Below are positions 17,535 through 29,515 of a stretch of DNA of 64,000 bases, piece after piece. Both the position numbers and the translations under genes were made by a program. The DNA is from Gamarada debralockiae (taxonomy: Eukaryota > Ascomycota > Leotiomycetes > Helotiales > Hyphodiscaceae), in assembly GCA_002803225.1 (NCBI GenBank), contig NXFV01000159.1:1-64000 (forward strand), read 5' to 3'. Position 1 is the stretch's first letter. Each line of letters starts with the position of its first letter. The notes beneath the pieces were generated by a model. The model searched no databases, had not been told where the DNA came from, and saw only the letters and a list, made by a program, of their open reading frames with translations.

Positions 17535-19336
17535 TTATGGGACCATAACTCTAAAGTCTTCGTGCTCTCTTGATAACGCCTCTAACTCCTCTTCTGTAGG
17601 GGTCCTTCCCGTCCAACTGAGATAGTTCTCAGATGCCGAACTGACTGACCTTGATTTTCCGTTCAACTCTTTCGTAATTGTATCAACGTCGACATCCAGG
17701 TACTCTCGAAGGAATTTCCCAACGTCCGTATTCTCATGGTTCCCGCGTAGCCCATCAATATCCCCATATCCGTAGATATTCACATCCACTGCTGAATGCC
17801 CATGGGAAGACCACCCAATTTGTGCCCGTCGACTGATCATATCCGCAAAATAATAGACCGCAAAGCCTGGATTCTCGATGAGGAGGTCTAGCTCCTCGTC
17901 TGTGGCGTCGTATATACCCAGACCCTTTTGCACGTACTTCTTATTGATGTACGACTTGCGCTTATCGGCTTCAAACCAGTCATCATTCAGCTCGCGAGCC
18001 AAATACTCTGCTGAATGCGAGGCGTTAGCCAATACAGCAGGATACCACCCATAGTGTGGATAAGAAGGTGGAGGTTTGAGTTGTCTTGCCACTGCCAGAC
18101 CACCTGTCTCGTGATCACTTGTGGCTACGAAGGCTCCTTCATCCTCACTCCTATCGAGGAATTCTAGAACCGTTGCGACAGTCCTATCATATGCAAGAAC
18201 CTCGTGAACCTGAGCCGCTGGGTCGTTTGCATGGCCGGCATGGTCAATTCGACTGCCTTCAATCATCAAGAAGAATCCTTTTTCGGAATCTTCTGTAGCC
18301 GCTTCCAGGGCGTCGATAGCAACACGGGCCATTTCTTCTAATGAAGGGTAAACATCGTCCATGCTACGTCGATCGATCTCGTAGGGAATATTGTAGCTAG
18401 CAAACAGACCCATCAGAGGTAGCTTTGGTCCAGGTTCTAAGTTCTTTAAATCCTGTCTATTGTGGATATATGTCCATCCGTACTCTTCTTGCGCCATCTT
18501 TGTAACGTCGAAATCGTCGCCCCTACAACTGCCGTTTGTGGTGTTGGGAAGGAAGTGGCAGCGTCCACCGCCCAACATGAGATCCAATGTTCGGCCGAGT
18601 GGATTAAAATGTCCGACTTCTTGTTGTGCAATCAAGTCTTCCTCGGACCGGAGGTTCGCATGCGACGCAAAGCACGCCGGTGTTGCATCTGTAATGGACG
18701 TCGTGACCACAAGCCCAGTTATATAGCCCGCCCTCTTGGCTGCCTCTAGCACTGTTCCGCAAGGCGTATGATCCGGCAGCACAGAAATAGCCCCGTTATA
18801 ACTCTTCTTCCCGCATGAGAAAGCCGTCGCACCCGCCGCAGAATCTGTGACCAAGCTGCTAGTCGACCGAGTCCGGCTTGAACCTATGAAGTGTTGATCG
18901 AGTATAAGGACATCGTCTATTGGCAGACTGCCTTCATATTGCCTGAACGATCGGGTAAGGGAGAGACTTGCTGGTCCCACTGCGCTCCAAGTTAGCATTT
19001 TGATATTTAACCGGGAACTGGACCAGGAATACACATACTTCCATCAGACACCATGAATATAAGATTTCTTTTTCCAGTTGGCTTTCTGGCTTTGTGTGAC
19101 GATTTGCCCTGGTGCTGCAAAACAACAGCCAGAACAATGACCGCAGCAGTTGCAAGAGCAGCCCAAGTAAAGAGGCCAACTTCTCTCCAGAAGCCCGTCC
19201 GGCTGTGGCGCTTAGACTCGATTTCGTCCGAACCTCGCTGGCTTCCTAATAGAGCATCGTCCTCTCGAGCAGCGCGTTCCTCGGAGGTAGCGGAAGAGCA
19301 CCTTTCTCGGGCGAAGAGCGGTTGGTTGCCTGGCAT
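17535..19336 (-). CDS. PHO8: Vacuolar alkaline phosphatase
   Basis: The coding sequence is complement(join(17535..18979,19039..19336)), 580 residues. Alkaline phosphatases of this family hydrolyse phosphomonoesters using two Zn and one Mg. The yeast Pho8 relative is a vacuolar type II membrane protein matured by proteolysis. A cytosolic tail of about 52 residues precedes one membrane helix (about 53-74, GLFTWAALATAAVIVLAVVL), then the catalytic domain. The 59-nt intron splits the codon of Met100 and joins VSDG to MGPAS, restoring the metal-binding Asp98. The nucleophile is Ser146 in VTDSAAGA. Further metal-ligand motifs are SRIDHAGHAND, ATSDHETGG and SSHGHSAVD. The first ATG is at 19336; three codons upstream belong to a TTG and are not counted. 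A CACGTG box lies about 200 bp upstream. Confidence 0.95.
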
Positions 19337-19532
19337 TTTAGACAATGAAGCTTATGATAGAATGTGAAGAACTTTGAGCTGGGCGAAGATTCCCAGAACT
19401 CCTCCCCAAACAAAAGGTAGTGGACAGCTGTTCTTCGAGTCTAAGACATTGTTGATGAATACAGAAGTTTTGAGTCTTGAGTTGGCGGGTCACGACGGCT
19501 ATCAACGCACGATAAGCTTCCGTTTGGGCCGT

Positions 19533-19538
19533 CACGTG
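19533..19538. promoter_or_regulatory. CACGTG box upstream of PHO8
   Basis: This is a perfect palindromic CACGTG about 197 bp before the PHO8 start codon. The hexamer is the core site of the phosphate regulators Pho4 (yeast) and NUC-1 (Neurospora), which control alkaline phosphatase genes. Phosphate control here is therefore a reasonable inference, but one site alone is weak evidence. Confidence 0.45.
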
Positions 19539-20149
19539 TAGCGTTGACCTGACTCGACATCCTTCTTAATAAGCCTGGATGGCTTGAATAGCCGTTAGGA
19601 TATAGAAAGATACAAGCTTTTAAGAAAACTCAAGAGTAAGTGTATATTGACGCGTTTCGTTGATTGTCTTCAGATAAAGCTCATTGCGAGTATCACCATT
19701 GCTCAGGTCATCTCAGTGATTGAAGAGATGTAGAGGAGGATGATGATGATGTTAATCTATAGACTGAAGAAGGTGACCTTGAATAAATTTATAACGAGCT
19801 TTTGCTGTGTTCCCTCAGTCATTACCAATAGATAGTTATATCCCCTGCCTCATATGCTACCTTACATCCAAAACATGCAATCATATCTTCGTCAAAGCCG
19901 TGACACGCACGATACTGCCACCTTATGTTCACTGAGCCCATCTGCGCCTTATAGCCAGATATCGCCATATGCTCCCCCAGTTCCAATGTTCGTAACGCCA
20001 TGCATAATTCCCTAAAATCAATTATCCACCCCTTTTCCTTCCCAGATCTTACATCCGAGCCATGGCCCCAAGCCCATGCGCCGCGCTGAAAGGAACACCG
20101 AAAACCCCACTAGATATACAGAAGACCAACTCTAGAGCAGTCAAAACAT
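19539..20149. other. Spacer between PHO8 5' end and palH 3' end
   Basis: No gene is seen. A short GAT/GAG-rich simple run is near 19735-19755. Confidence 0.5.
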
Positions 20150-22384
20150 TTACTCCTCATCTGACCTTGGACGTCGAGGTGGGGCGGGTATGCTTAAGAT
20201 AGGTAGCCCATTACTGCTCCGAGGAGAGACAGGAATTCGAGTTCCACTTGGACTGTTCCTGTGCTGTTCTTCCGCAGAAGAGCCTTCTCCTGTCGATTGA
20301 TCTTGCTGAGGAGACGTTAGAAAAGATATTGCACCGCGTTGAGTTATCGAATGCATCGTTAGATCGTCCGGTGTGTAAGGGTCGCTCAATCGATGAGGAG
20401 TTCTATTGAAGGATGAACTTGGCAAGGGCTCCCAAGGTGCTGAATCACTCCACTGCATCTGACCCCGGTCCTCTCTTTCCAACTTCTCCAAGGTTTCTGC
20501 AAGATTACGTCTCCGCGTTGGTGCTGGGATAACTGTAACTGGCAAAGGCGCCACGTTTGCAGTTGGGCGGTTCTTCTCGCGGCATTTGTCTGCCTGGGCT
20601 GCCGCGAAATCTTCAATCCTTGCCCGAATGTCCCACCGATTTGAGGAGCCGTGGCCTTTAGTAGGTGCCTCCTGCCTTATGGTATGGGCTGAAACCTCAG
20701 GGGGCGGTTCGTGGACTCTCCTTTTGAAAGGATTCACCTTGGCTAGTGCTTGCCAAGGCCTTTGACGTGACTCTGTCGTCGAAAGATCTTGGCCCTCTTC
20801 CATTTGCTCCATAATCGTGGGCTTAATAGGGTCATCAGAATCATCAACATCATGTTGCGGGCCAATAACCTCCATGCTATTCTGTCGTGATGCCCCTGGA
20901 GGCCTGCCGTTCTCTCTTACTGGAGGTGTTGCTTCGCTGATCGGATGATACCGAACCGCATACACAGTACTTTCGGCACTGGCGGTGTCTGTCCTGCTGA
21001 CTGGGGTGGCAGCTGGTGGTGGTCTCGTCGGCCAAAGAGGGGGCCGAAGTAGCCCTGTTGTTTGCTTTTGAGGCTCTCGAGCTGTTCTATTCGCTTGGTT
21101 GCCACCCTCTTCGACGTCGCGGTTCGCCCGTGGCCTATATCGGCTGGCGATGCCACTCATAGCAGGCCACGATCTTCCAAGGTTACCCGTAGCCGTTCCA
21201 CCGCCACCATTGTCAACATCTCTGCCTTTCTTAGAACGCTTAGTCCACGTAGAATCCGATTCAGGCGTGACATCCAGCATCTCGTCTCCATCAAACACCT
21301 CTCTGCCGAGAACACCATCCTTCTTATCATCCCTCTCCAAGGCCTCGATCCTTTCTACCCATTCCCACACTACAACACTAGCCGCCGCTGCACCGACCCA
21401 GCGCACATAATCTCCCCATGCTGCAAGGGTTGGTTGGGAGATATCCAAGACAAAGAACACCACTGGGACTAGGACGGCTACCAACGATAGCAATGCCACG
21501 AGGCATATATTCCTCATTTGTGGATGATAGAATGCGAATCGCTTCTTCATGATGGAGTAATACATGACCCAAGCACAATACAAGAGGCTGAGAGCCAGTT
21601 GAAAGAGGTAGCTCAGGGCCGGTACTGCATCCACGAAACTGCGGGGCCGAGACTCGCCATCATAAACAAAATTATTCAGGGCGCTGAACAAGACATCCAA
21701 CGTGATGAGAGCAAAGGCTGTCCACTTGATGATGACTTTCTCTCTCTGACGAGGGAACAATCTGATCAGGGTTTGTGCCTGCGCCAGCCAGAGAAACGTA
21801 TCAGATATTATGCGGATGATCTTGAGTTCTCTACCGTCTGCTACGTCCTCTTGCAGCCTCATTGCATCCATGAATCCCTTGTTGTATTGTTGCTCGGCAA
21901 TCTTGAAAGTGTCGGCCGTAGCAATCGTCAAAGATATCGCGACGGTTAACGCTGCTACCTTCTGGAGCCATGGTCGTCCACCGATGCCGATGCCAGCATC
22001 ACTACCAGAGGGACCGTTTGTAAAGCCCCGCCTTCCTAGTACAACGGCACCTTCGTGTAGGAACGTCCTTGGCGTGATGAGGAGCATAATAACAAGCATA
22101 TATGCAATCACCGTAGCAGCTGCCAGCGCATAGCATTGTGGTAGAGTCGAGGCATAGAACGGATCTCGAAAGTCCGTAAGACTCGAGGGCGAGTTCGTGT
22201 TTGCGATAATTATATCATTTGAGCCAGTACATTCTGGTTTGAAGACGGCATCTGAGGTTAGAGTGATTACATTCGAAGGAGCAATCGTTAGGACGCCATT
22301 CGATGGAAGAGTGAAAGGAGTGCAATGTGGCCGGGTCGCTGTCGTTGTGGACACGAATCCATTCCAAATCGCTCTCCCTTCCAT
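20150..22384 (-). CDS. palH: pH-response sensor PalH/Rim21
   Basis: This is a single exon of 744 residues. PalH/Rim21 is the plasma-membrane sensor of ambient alkaline pH. It works with the arrestin PalF and starts the ESCRT-linked cascade that activates the zinc-finger factor PacC/Rim101. Seven hydrophobic helices are visible in the first half. They start at about residue 85 (YALAAATVIAYMLVIMLL) and end with the very conserved seventh helix and its exit (YVRWVGAAAASVVVWEWVER, then ALERDDKKDGVLGREVFDG). The second half is a long, Ser/Pro-rich, probably disordered cytoplasmic tail, where PalF binds in the characterised relatives. Length matches the family (about 750). The start is the ATG at 22384; a TTG two codons upstream was ignored. 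Confidence 0.92.
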   Translation of the reverse strand: MEGRAIWNGFVSTTTATRPHCTPFTLPSNGVLTIAPSNVITLTSDAVFKPECTGSNDIIIANTNSPSSLTDFRDPFYASTLPQCYALAAATVIAYMLVIMLLITPRTFLHEGAVVLGRRGFTNGPSGSDAGIGIGGRPWLQKVAALTVAISLTIATADTFKIAEQQYNKGFMDAMRLQEDVADGRELKIIRIISDTFLWLAQAQTLIRLFPRQREKVIIKWTAFALITLDVLFSALNNFVYDGESRPRSFVDAVPALSYLFQLALSLLYCAWVMYYSIMKKRFAFYHPQMRNICLVALLSLVAVLVPVVFFVLDISQPTLAAWGDYVRWVGAAAASVVVWEWVERIEALERDDKKDGVLGREVFDGDEMLDVTPESDSTWTKRSKKGRDVDNGGGGTATGNLGRSWPAMSGIASRYRPRANRDVEEGGNQANRTAREPQKQTTGLLRPPLWPTRPPPAATPVSRTDTASAESTVYAVRYHPISEATPPVRENGRPPGASRQNSMEVIGPQHDVDDSDDPIKPTIMEQMEEGQDLSTTESRQRPWQALAKVNPFKRRVHEPPPEVSAHTIRQEAPTKGHGSSNRWDIRARIEDFAAAQADKCREKNRPTANVAPLPVTVIPAPTRRRNLAETLEKLEREDRGQMQWSDSAPWEPLPSSSFNRTPHRLSDPYTPDDLTMHSITQRGAISFLTSPQQDQSTGEGSSAEEQHRNSPSGTRIPVSPRSSNGLPILSIPAPPRRPRSDEE

Positions 22385-23525
22385 TTTCAAATCGTTGCGG
22401 CCTTGCCGCTGGTCATCAAAGGTCGTTCAGCAGTGTCAAGTCAACATCGTATTGAGCCGGGGAAATCGGGGTCGTCTGTCGTTCGATTTGACGCGGTCTG
22501 TTGTTTTGTTGTCAAGACAATTGTAAGGCTGGGCGCCGAGATTCTTTTTGAGAGTATTACGGCGATGTACCGATTGCCCTTTGGGTGTGCTTTGATGGGT
22601 GCGCTCGCTGTGTTGAGAGTCGTGAGATGTATGAGGTTCGTTTCGAACTGCGCTGGTGGAGCAAAATGCTTGTACGGGAGCCGAGTGCGCGATTTGAGGC
22701 GTGTTTCTAGCCCCGGAGTATTTTTATGCTGGCAAAATGTCTCCCAATGCCACATCAATTCGATATCAATGCGGCCGAAATAAAAATGGGAATTGTCCGA
22801 TTTGTATCGTCTTATCCGGTACCAAGATCGAAGTGATGTGAGAAGTGGACTCGGATTGGCTTTCGCCATGCACCAAGAACAGTGCCAAAATGCCTAGACT
22901 TTCTCGATTCTTCTTGAAAAGCTTGGTTCTATTATGTTATTCTAAAGCTACAATGGGATGAGGGGTTGGGGATGTCTGTAAATGGAGTTTGAGAGGATCT
23001 CATCACTGCGATCTTTGTGTCTGAGGCTCACGAAGGTATCCAATAGAGCCTTCGTACAGTACATAAAATTGACCCAGGGAAAGATCCAAGCGAAAGAAGG
23101 TCACCTTCACCGGATCACTCTGTGGGAAGTGACTAATTAAGATCGAGCATATCCAGGGGTTCAGGGGACCTACCTACTTTTGGAAACACCAAAAAGCAGC
23201 CAGATCTCTTATCAGTATCAGATGCTTTCCTTTCACATGAATTTCGAGCTTTCGCTCGTCTCCAATGGAATGCCAACGGACATAGCATTTATCCAACGTC
23301 CCAAGTCCGCGGGAATCGGGGACCTTCAGCTTTACGATCTGTCGATTTTCCATACATAAGTCCTTCTCAATTTCCTTCCTTTCCAATCTTCCTCGCTCAA
23401 CTTTATTTAATCACTTTAGAACCTTAGAAAGTTATCCCTAGAATTAGTGTTCCATGCAGGCGGCTCACCTCCTCTAGCCAATTCACAGTAACCCCGAACG
23501 TACGAAGTAACCCCACCACGATACG
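22385..23525. promoter_or_regulatory. Divergent intergenic region, palH and oxidoreductase
   Basis: These 1.1 kb lie between two divergent start codons and should carry both promoters. No uninterrupted gene-like frame was found. I did not recognise a convincing PacC site (GCCARG) in it. Confidence 0.5.
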
Positions 23526-24675
23526 ATGTCTCGAAAGATGAAAGCCGCTGTGATGCACGTTATTGGAAGTCCAGAAGTCCTCAAGATACAGCAATGGCCG
23601 ATACCGAAGCCTCAAATGGGCCAAGTCCTTATCCGGGTGAAGGCTGTTGGACTGAACCGGTCTGAAATGTATACTAGACAGTAAGTCCTTCTCTTTCTGG
23701 CCTTTAGTCTCAACTTTCTGGAGCCACCAAGACGAATCGAGTAGGAAGTCAAGCGACTCAGGTTCTTCTGGATATCGCCGTGTGCTCTTCCGTCGTTAAA
23801 AGTAATTACAGTGCTGTATTTTATTCCCGTATCCCAGACTAACATGCTTCAGGGGCCACTCTCCGGATGTCAAATTTCCAAGGATCCTGGGTATCGAAGC
23901 TGTCGGTCTTGTGGAGGAGTCACCTGGAGGTGAATTTAAGAAGGATGACATCGTGGCAACGGCCATGGGTGGCATGGGCCGCCAATTCGACGGAGGGTAT
24001 GCGGAATACACTTGCGTCCCGGTTAACCAAGTTCAAGTCATAAAGACAAATCTGTCTTGGGAGCTGCTTGGAGCGCTTCCAGAGATGATGAACACTGCTT
24101 GGGGTTCGCTATTCAAGTCTCTTAGACTTCAGAAAGATGACCGTTTGCTCATCCGAGGTGGAACAACCTCTGTGGGATTGGCAGCAGCGGCAATTGCGAA
24201 GAGTCTCTGTGCTTATGTGGCCGTCACTACACGCAAGCCAGAACGAGAAGCGATGCTCAAAGCCAATGGAGCGCATGAAGTCTTCATAGATACCGGATCT
24301 ATCGCAGAAGAGGTCAAGAAACGTCATCCACAGAAGTTCACCAAGATCTTGGAGCTGGTCGGCGTCACAACGCTGGCAGATTCTATGAAGTGTGCACAAG
24401 ACAATGGCATTGTCTGTGTGACAGGAATTGCAGGCGGTAAATGGGTTTTTGAGAATTTCTATCCCAATGCTGTTATTCCAACATCTGTCTGCCTCACGAC
24501 ATTCTCTAGCAGTATGGGGCAATTTATGGCTACACCGTTGGAACAGATTGCTCAGCAGGTTGCAGAAGGGACCATCAAGATTCCTATCAAGACGTTCAGT
24601 CTTGACCAGATTGTGGAGGCGCATCAGGCTATGGAGGATAGCACGGCTATTGCAAAGATTGTGGTTCTTGTGTAG
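23526..24675 (+). CDS. MDR-family NAD(P)H quinone oxidoreductase
   Basis: The coding sequence is join(23526..23680,23853..24675), 325 residues. It belongs to the zinc-free quinone reductase branch (zeta-crystallin type) of the medium-chain dehydrogenase/reductase family, which reduces quinones or enones with NADPH in the cytosol. The N-terminus MKAAVMHVIG ... VLIRVKAVGLNRSEMYTRQ is the GroES-like start. The cofactor loop is GGTTSVG (about 154-160) inside the Rossmann fold, where the family has the AxxGGVG-type motif. The zinc-ligand motifs of true alcohol dehydrogenases are absent. The 172-nt intron restores TRQGHSPDVKFPRILGIEAVG, the conserved substrate-loop text. The natural substrate cannot be told. 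Confidence 0.88.
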
Positions 24676-25813
24676 CGCAAAATCAGTCAGAAATCAAATC
24701 TAAAGCCTAAATTTGCTATTGGGTAAGGCTCAATAGTTACCAATCACTCAATCTCTCAGAGTGATTGAAATCCGGGGTTGCATACCAGACCTGGAGACTG
24801 GAGCCAATACCTCATTGCCAGTTGGCAGTACATGCACAGCAATATCCTCATAATTCCTCCGATAGTAAATCCTTTGCTTCTAAAGTTTGAACATCTAATT
24901 ACTTAATTAGGCATTCTCGCGATCTTGCTTCAATGCTTTCCACCTCGGAAATTAAGAGAAGAGCCTCAGTAATTACTAATTAAGCCTTCTTCAAAATTCC
25001 CAATCCTGACTGCTTTGGAGGCTGCGGCTGAGCACCAGCGCTGCTTTAGCGCAGAGAGGTACTATTGAAAGAGGATTGGGCCGTTTCTTTAGGAGGGCCA
25101 AGCCTGCAGCGGGGTGGTTTGATCACAATTGGATGTTGTTTATTTCCCGATTTCGAATCGGATTTCTGTAAAGTGCACTTTTGATCTTTCCATTCCCTGG
25201 ATCGAGACGTTGAATACGTGGCTGAGCACTTCCTGAAATCTCAAAATAAATAGAACAGCTAGGGCATCATTGAAAATTAGAGGTGAAAGTGACTTGTGCG
25301 CACAAAGCCGCGAACCTTGAAATACTGGGGGGATAATTATAGCTTACGGTTACGAGTTTAGTCTAGCGTAAAAACCCAAAGCCACTGGGCTAAACTTTTA
25401 CTCATGAAACAAGAACCCCCCAGACAAGAAGTTATTGCCAATTGCAAGGTCGTCGCGGAGATCCTGTACACTCCTTTTTCTTTCCTAAAGTCGTCAGCGA
25501 CTACGCAGGTCATAGTCGATATTTCCTCGAGAAGTTCTTTCAATCCGCAACCTCGTCCACCGACGTCGCAACTTTTGCTCGAACGACATCCCTGCCTCTT
25601 TTCCTGCGCAATTTACTGCTCGCAGCCAGGCGACGCTGCAATCGCTCCTTTTCACACGAGACGTTGAAAGCAGAGGCTCACAGGCTGATCTCTGTGCATT
25701 TCATTGGATGACATATTGCTGGAAATCGGCGGATTCTTGTATCAACGACTACATAACTTCGACAAGCTGGAACGTCTTCCTCAAATTCGGGGGCTCCATG
25801 CTGTCAAGACACA
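24676..25813. other. Spacer and long 5' region of the SH3 protein gene
   Basis: No supported gene. An 8-bp stem (CAATCACT ... AGTGATTG) around 24741-24768 lies about 70 bp after the oxidoreductase stop. Short frames near 25400-25700 have no motif and are probably 5' leader of the next gene. Confidence 0.45.
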
Positions 25814-28800
25814 ATGACGAGACCGGAAATAATACGAGCAGGCAGGTCATTCTATGAGTTGTAGGAAAACGGACTCTAACTTTTGCAGATTCCATTGATC
25901 TTCAAGATCAAGATGCTCCATCAGCTCAAGATCACACGCGACAACCCACCCACCCAAAACCCCTAGGTGCTGGCCCTCCAGCTCCACATCAGGCTGAAGC
26001 ATTGCGCGAAGTGGCGGCGGAAGCAGCTGAACAAAATCACCGTAGTCCTCGTGTATCAAAGGAATGGACGAATGGTGATGTGGAGCAATTACAACAATAT
26101 GGGGACGATGAATTGACTGCTGGCTTAACGGCGTCCTTGACTGGTGCGAATCTCCAACAACAAGATGCTTTGGCTGTTGCGCAGAATGGTGGGCACACAG
26201 GTTCAACGGCTGAGGATGCAGAGATGGCAGATGCGGAGGGCGATGATGGGATGGATGACGATATGATGGACAAGATTTCAAGCTCCCCATCAATCGACGA
26301 TGGTAGGTATTCCCTTCCTCCAATGTGGCCCCAACGATCCGACTCTCTTTCACGGACAACCAGCTCCTTCAGGCCTCTATTGTTTACACAAGCGTGCGGC
26401 GAAAGTTCATCACCATTTGTGGAGACGCCTGACCATTTTCCTTTACGAGCATTGCCTGAATCGATCGACAAGGACGCGATTCAAATATTCCAGGCAAAGA
26501 AGTATCATCATCATTCTCAGGGTGAGTACCTGGACCGAATCCGTAACGACGAATCCACCTACGACGACGAAGAAACGGACGAACTTTCACCACTGCCATC
26601 GGATATTATTGAGCCATACGTCGAACATTACGATGAGGATTACGAACTAGATTACATCTCTGAAGAGTTGCTTGCGGGAAACCTGGAACTGGAGGGTGGT
26701 TCTGACCATGGCGAGAACGAAAGGCCCCTAATGATACCCTACGAAGATTCCGAGGATGATGATGACTATGACATTCCCTACTCTGATGATTCTAGATTTG
26801 TTGACTCTGGATGGGGTGGAGAATGCTTACAAGAACTAGAGGATATCGATTTTGAATTCGTGTACGCATTACACACTTTCGTTGCAACTGTCGAAGGTCA
26901 GGCGAACGCTACGAAGGGCGATACGATGGTTCTTCTTGATGATAGTAACAGCTACTGGTGGCTTGTTAGGGTAGTGAAAGACAGCAGTATTGGTAGGTTA
27001 CAATTAACGCCATAGCAGTCTGCAGTTTGCTTATTCTCTTCACTTTAGGGTACTTACCAGCAGAACACATCGAAACCCCTACGGAACGGCTCGCACGTCT
27101 AAATAAGCACAGGAATATTGATGTACGTCCTCAATATATCTTCTGAAAATTTTTCTAACTTAGAACAGCTCACCTCCACAATGCTGGGCGATCAAGCAGA
27201 GAAGACCAAGAACCCTTTGAAGAAGGCAATTCGGAGACGGAATGCCAAGACAGTGACCTTTGCAGCACCTACATATGTTGAAGCCTCAGACATCGATTAT
27301 TCGACAGATGAGGAAGAGGAGGAAGGCGATTATTATGGTCAAAATGGAGAGAAGGAATCGATTGGAGACGAGAAAGAGCAGGGCCCTGAGGATGATGAGA
27401 TAGTTGCTGTTGAACCTCTGAAACCTCGAGCCGAAATACGAGAAGTCAAGCAGGAAACCGATGAAACGGCTTTTGCAAAGGCTAGCTCCGACACCGCGAG
27501 GAATAGCGATGAGATTTTCGAAGGCAAACTGGAAAGCAAGCAGTCCAGAAATGGAACTGTGAGGAATACCGACTCTTTCTTCAAGGACGATTCTGTGGAA
27601 ACTAGGAAAATCACTCTCACACCGAACTTACTCCGCGATGATTCAAGTACTTCTACACGCACATCAAACGATTCGAAGGAACTCAAGCAACGGCCAAGTC
27701 TGGACAAGCTTGAGAAGGACTCTGTAGCTGATAAGAGCAAAGATAAGAAAGATAAAAAGGACAAAAAAGAAAAAGAAAAGAAGCCGGGAATGCTCAGTGG
27801 ACTTTTCAAGCGGAAGGACAAGAAGTCGAAGTTGCAAGACGACGACATAGATGAACTTGCAGTGGGGAAGCGGTCCACCGAGAACCCCAGGGCATCACCT
27901 GTACCAAGTAAGGATTCGGAAGAAGTCGTGGCAGAGGAGGCTGCCCAGACTCAAGCACCAGAGCTTCAAAGGCATCCAAGCAAACTACAGAAGCAACCCC
28001 GGACGGAGATGTCACCAGTGCGGAAGCCGGGACAAACAGCAAAGAGCGCTGAGCTGCAACAGGCTTCAGCCCCTGAACGCCCAACTCCTGCCGAATCAGT
28101 TCAGCAACCTTCCATGCGTTTGGTACAGCCGGATACAGCTCCCGAGGAACAGAAGCCACGGGAGCTTTCCCCTGAGCTTACCCGAGGACCTACACTCGTC
28201 GCAACGCCTAAAGAGCAGAAGTCGGGCAGTGCAATCTCGAAGATGCTTCGATCTGCCAGCACAAGCACTTCGGAACCCAAGCCCGTCAAGGCTAAGAAGG
28301 CTAAGTCTCGTGTGGAACTGGACGACTTCGACTCATCTCCAGAAAACTCGTCAGTCGAAGAACCTTCTCGAGGGCCTAGCAAACAAGCCCAACGTCCAAT
28401 TCCTGGTAGCTTCCCCGACAGCTACGCTAGCTACAATGCGACACCCTCGAACAAGAGAAACGGCGCGGAGGAGAGATTATCAGAGTCTCCAGTGCAAGTG
28501 TCACCTGTTACCCCATCACAATCGTACCCACCTCCACTCATGGTTGACACGTCGAGTCAAGAAGAGCCAGCGTCCCCAGTATCATCGCCATCACCGGAGC
28601 TCATTGATGCCGAGGACGCCGGGGAGAAGAAGGGTGGTTCGACAACATCTACTTCAGCTTCCACGTGGAGTGATGCAAATCTCCGAACCTTCTTTGACGA
28701 CGATGCCGATATTAAGGATCTACTTGTAGTGGTTTATGACAAGTCAGGGGTAGTCCCTGCCGGCCCGGATCATCCGATTACTGGGAACCTCTTCAAAGAC

Positions 28801-28948
28801 GAAAATGCCAAATTGGCAGATATTACAAACGTAAGTCCTCCCCTCATTCACTTTTTACGGGATGATTTTACTGAACGATCTTCAGCGCCTTGATGGTATG
28901 CTTGGTGACTGGCTCGCTCGTAAGATGAGAGCACAAACGTCAAGATAG
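25814..28948 (+). CDS. tea4: SH3-domain cell-polarity protein (Tea4/TeaC/Bud14 type)
   Basis: The proposed structure is join(25814..25841,25889..26992,27049..27122,27169..28830,28886..28948), 976 residues. The relatives Tea4 (fission yeast), TeaC (Aspergillus) and Bud14 (budding yeast) link microtubule-end markers to formins or protein phosphatase 1 at growth sites. One SH3 domain sits at about residues 333-390 (VYALHTFVATVEGQ, then YWWLVRV and GYLPAEHIETP). A conserved linker follows (TERLARLNKHRNID), then a basic block (KNPLKKAIRRRNAKTVTF) and a long acidic, Ser-rich, disordered tail. The three later introns have standard GT-AG ends and rebuild conserved text; intron 4 adds RLDGMLGDWLARKMRA. 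The first intron only fits the frame with a GC donor (AG|GCAGGT, 47 nt), giving MTRPEIIRAD before SIDLQDQD. Confidence in the 5' end is lower than in the rest. Confidence 0.85.
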
Positions 28949-29515
28949 AAAGAATGAGGAGTGACAGTGTACATGATGCAATGAAATGATAACGAAGTTG
29001 GGGAGACGGGATCTTGTTTGGCGTACAAGGACAACTAGGGAATTCAGGATCGGGGGCGCAGGGATACCATTTGGATGTTTAAATATTGTATATCACACCC
29101 CTACCATTTCTTGTCGTCGGTGTCTCACTTTGGTGCACCCCTGCCGCAACTGTAAATGAGGGCCACAGATTGAACAGTGTAGAAACTTTATCTTGGAGAA
29201 TACTTAAAATTGACTCCAAACGATATATATTGAAAGACTTTTAATGTAACACTCTCTGGAAAGATCGAACCCATATCATTGGCATCTTCATGTGTTCCCT
29301 ATCGATATCTCTCCTTGTTTTGCGCAGCGCTATTATTATCACAGGGTACCTAAACGCTTGCCGCTTGGACGACATATTGGATGCCGCTAGTCCCGATCCG
29401 CCGTAACTTGAGAAGCGACTTGGAACTCGAACTTCGTTGCTTCAAAAACCTGGTTGTTTATTGCTACCATTCACCATTCTCACCCTATTGCGAATTCTTA
29501 TTTCATAGCACCAGC
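28949..29515. other. Spacer between SH3-protein gene and STE50
   Basis: No gene is seen. An ATG at 29381 is in frame with STE50, 45 codons before the chosen start; the intervening text does not look like protein. Confidence 0.5.
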
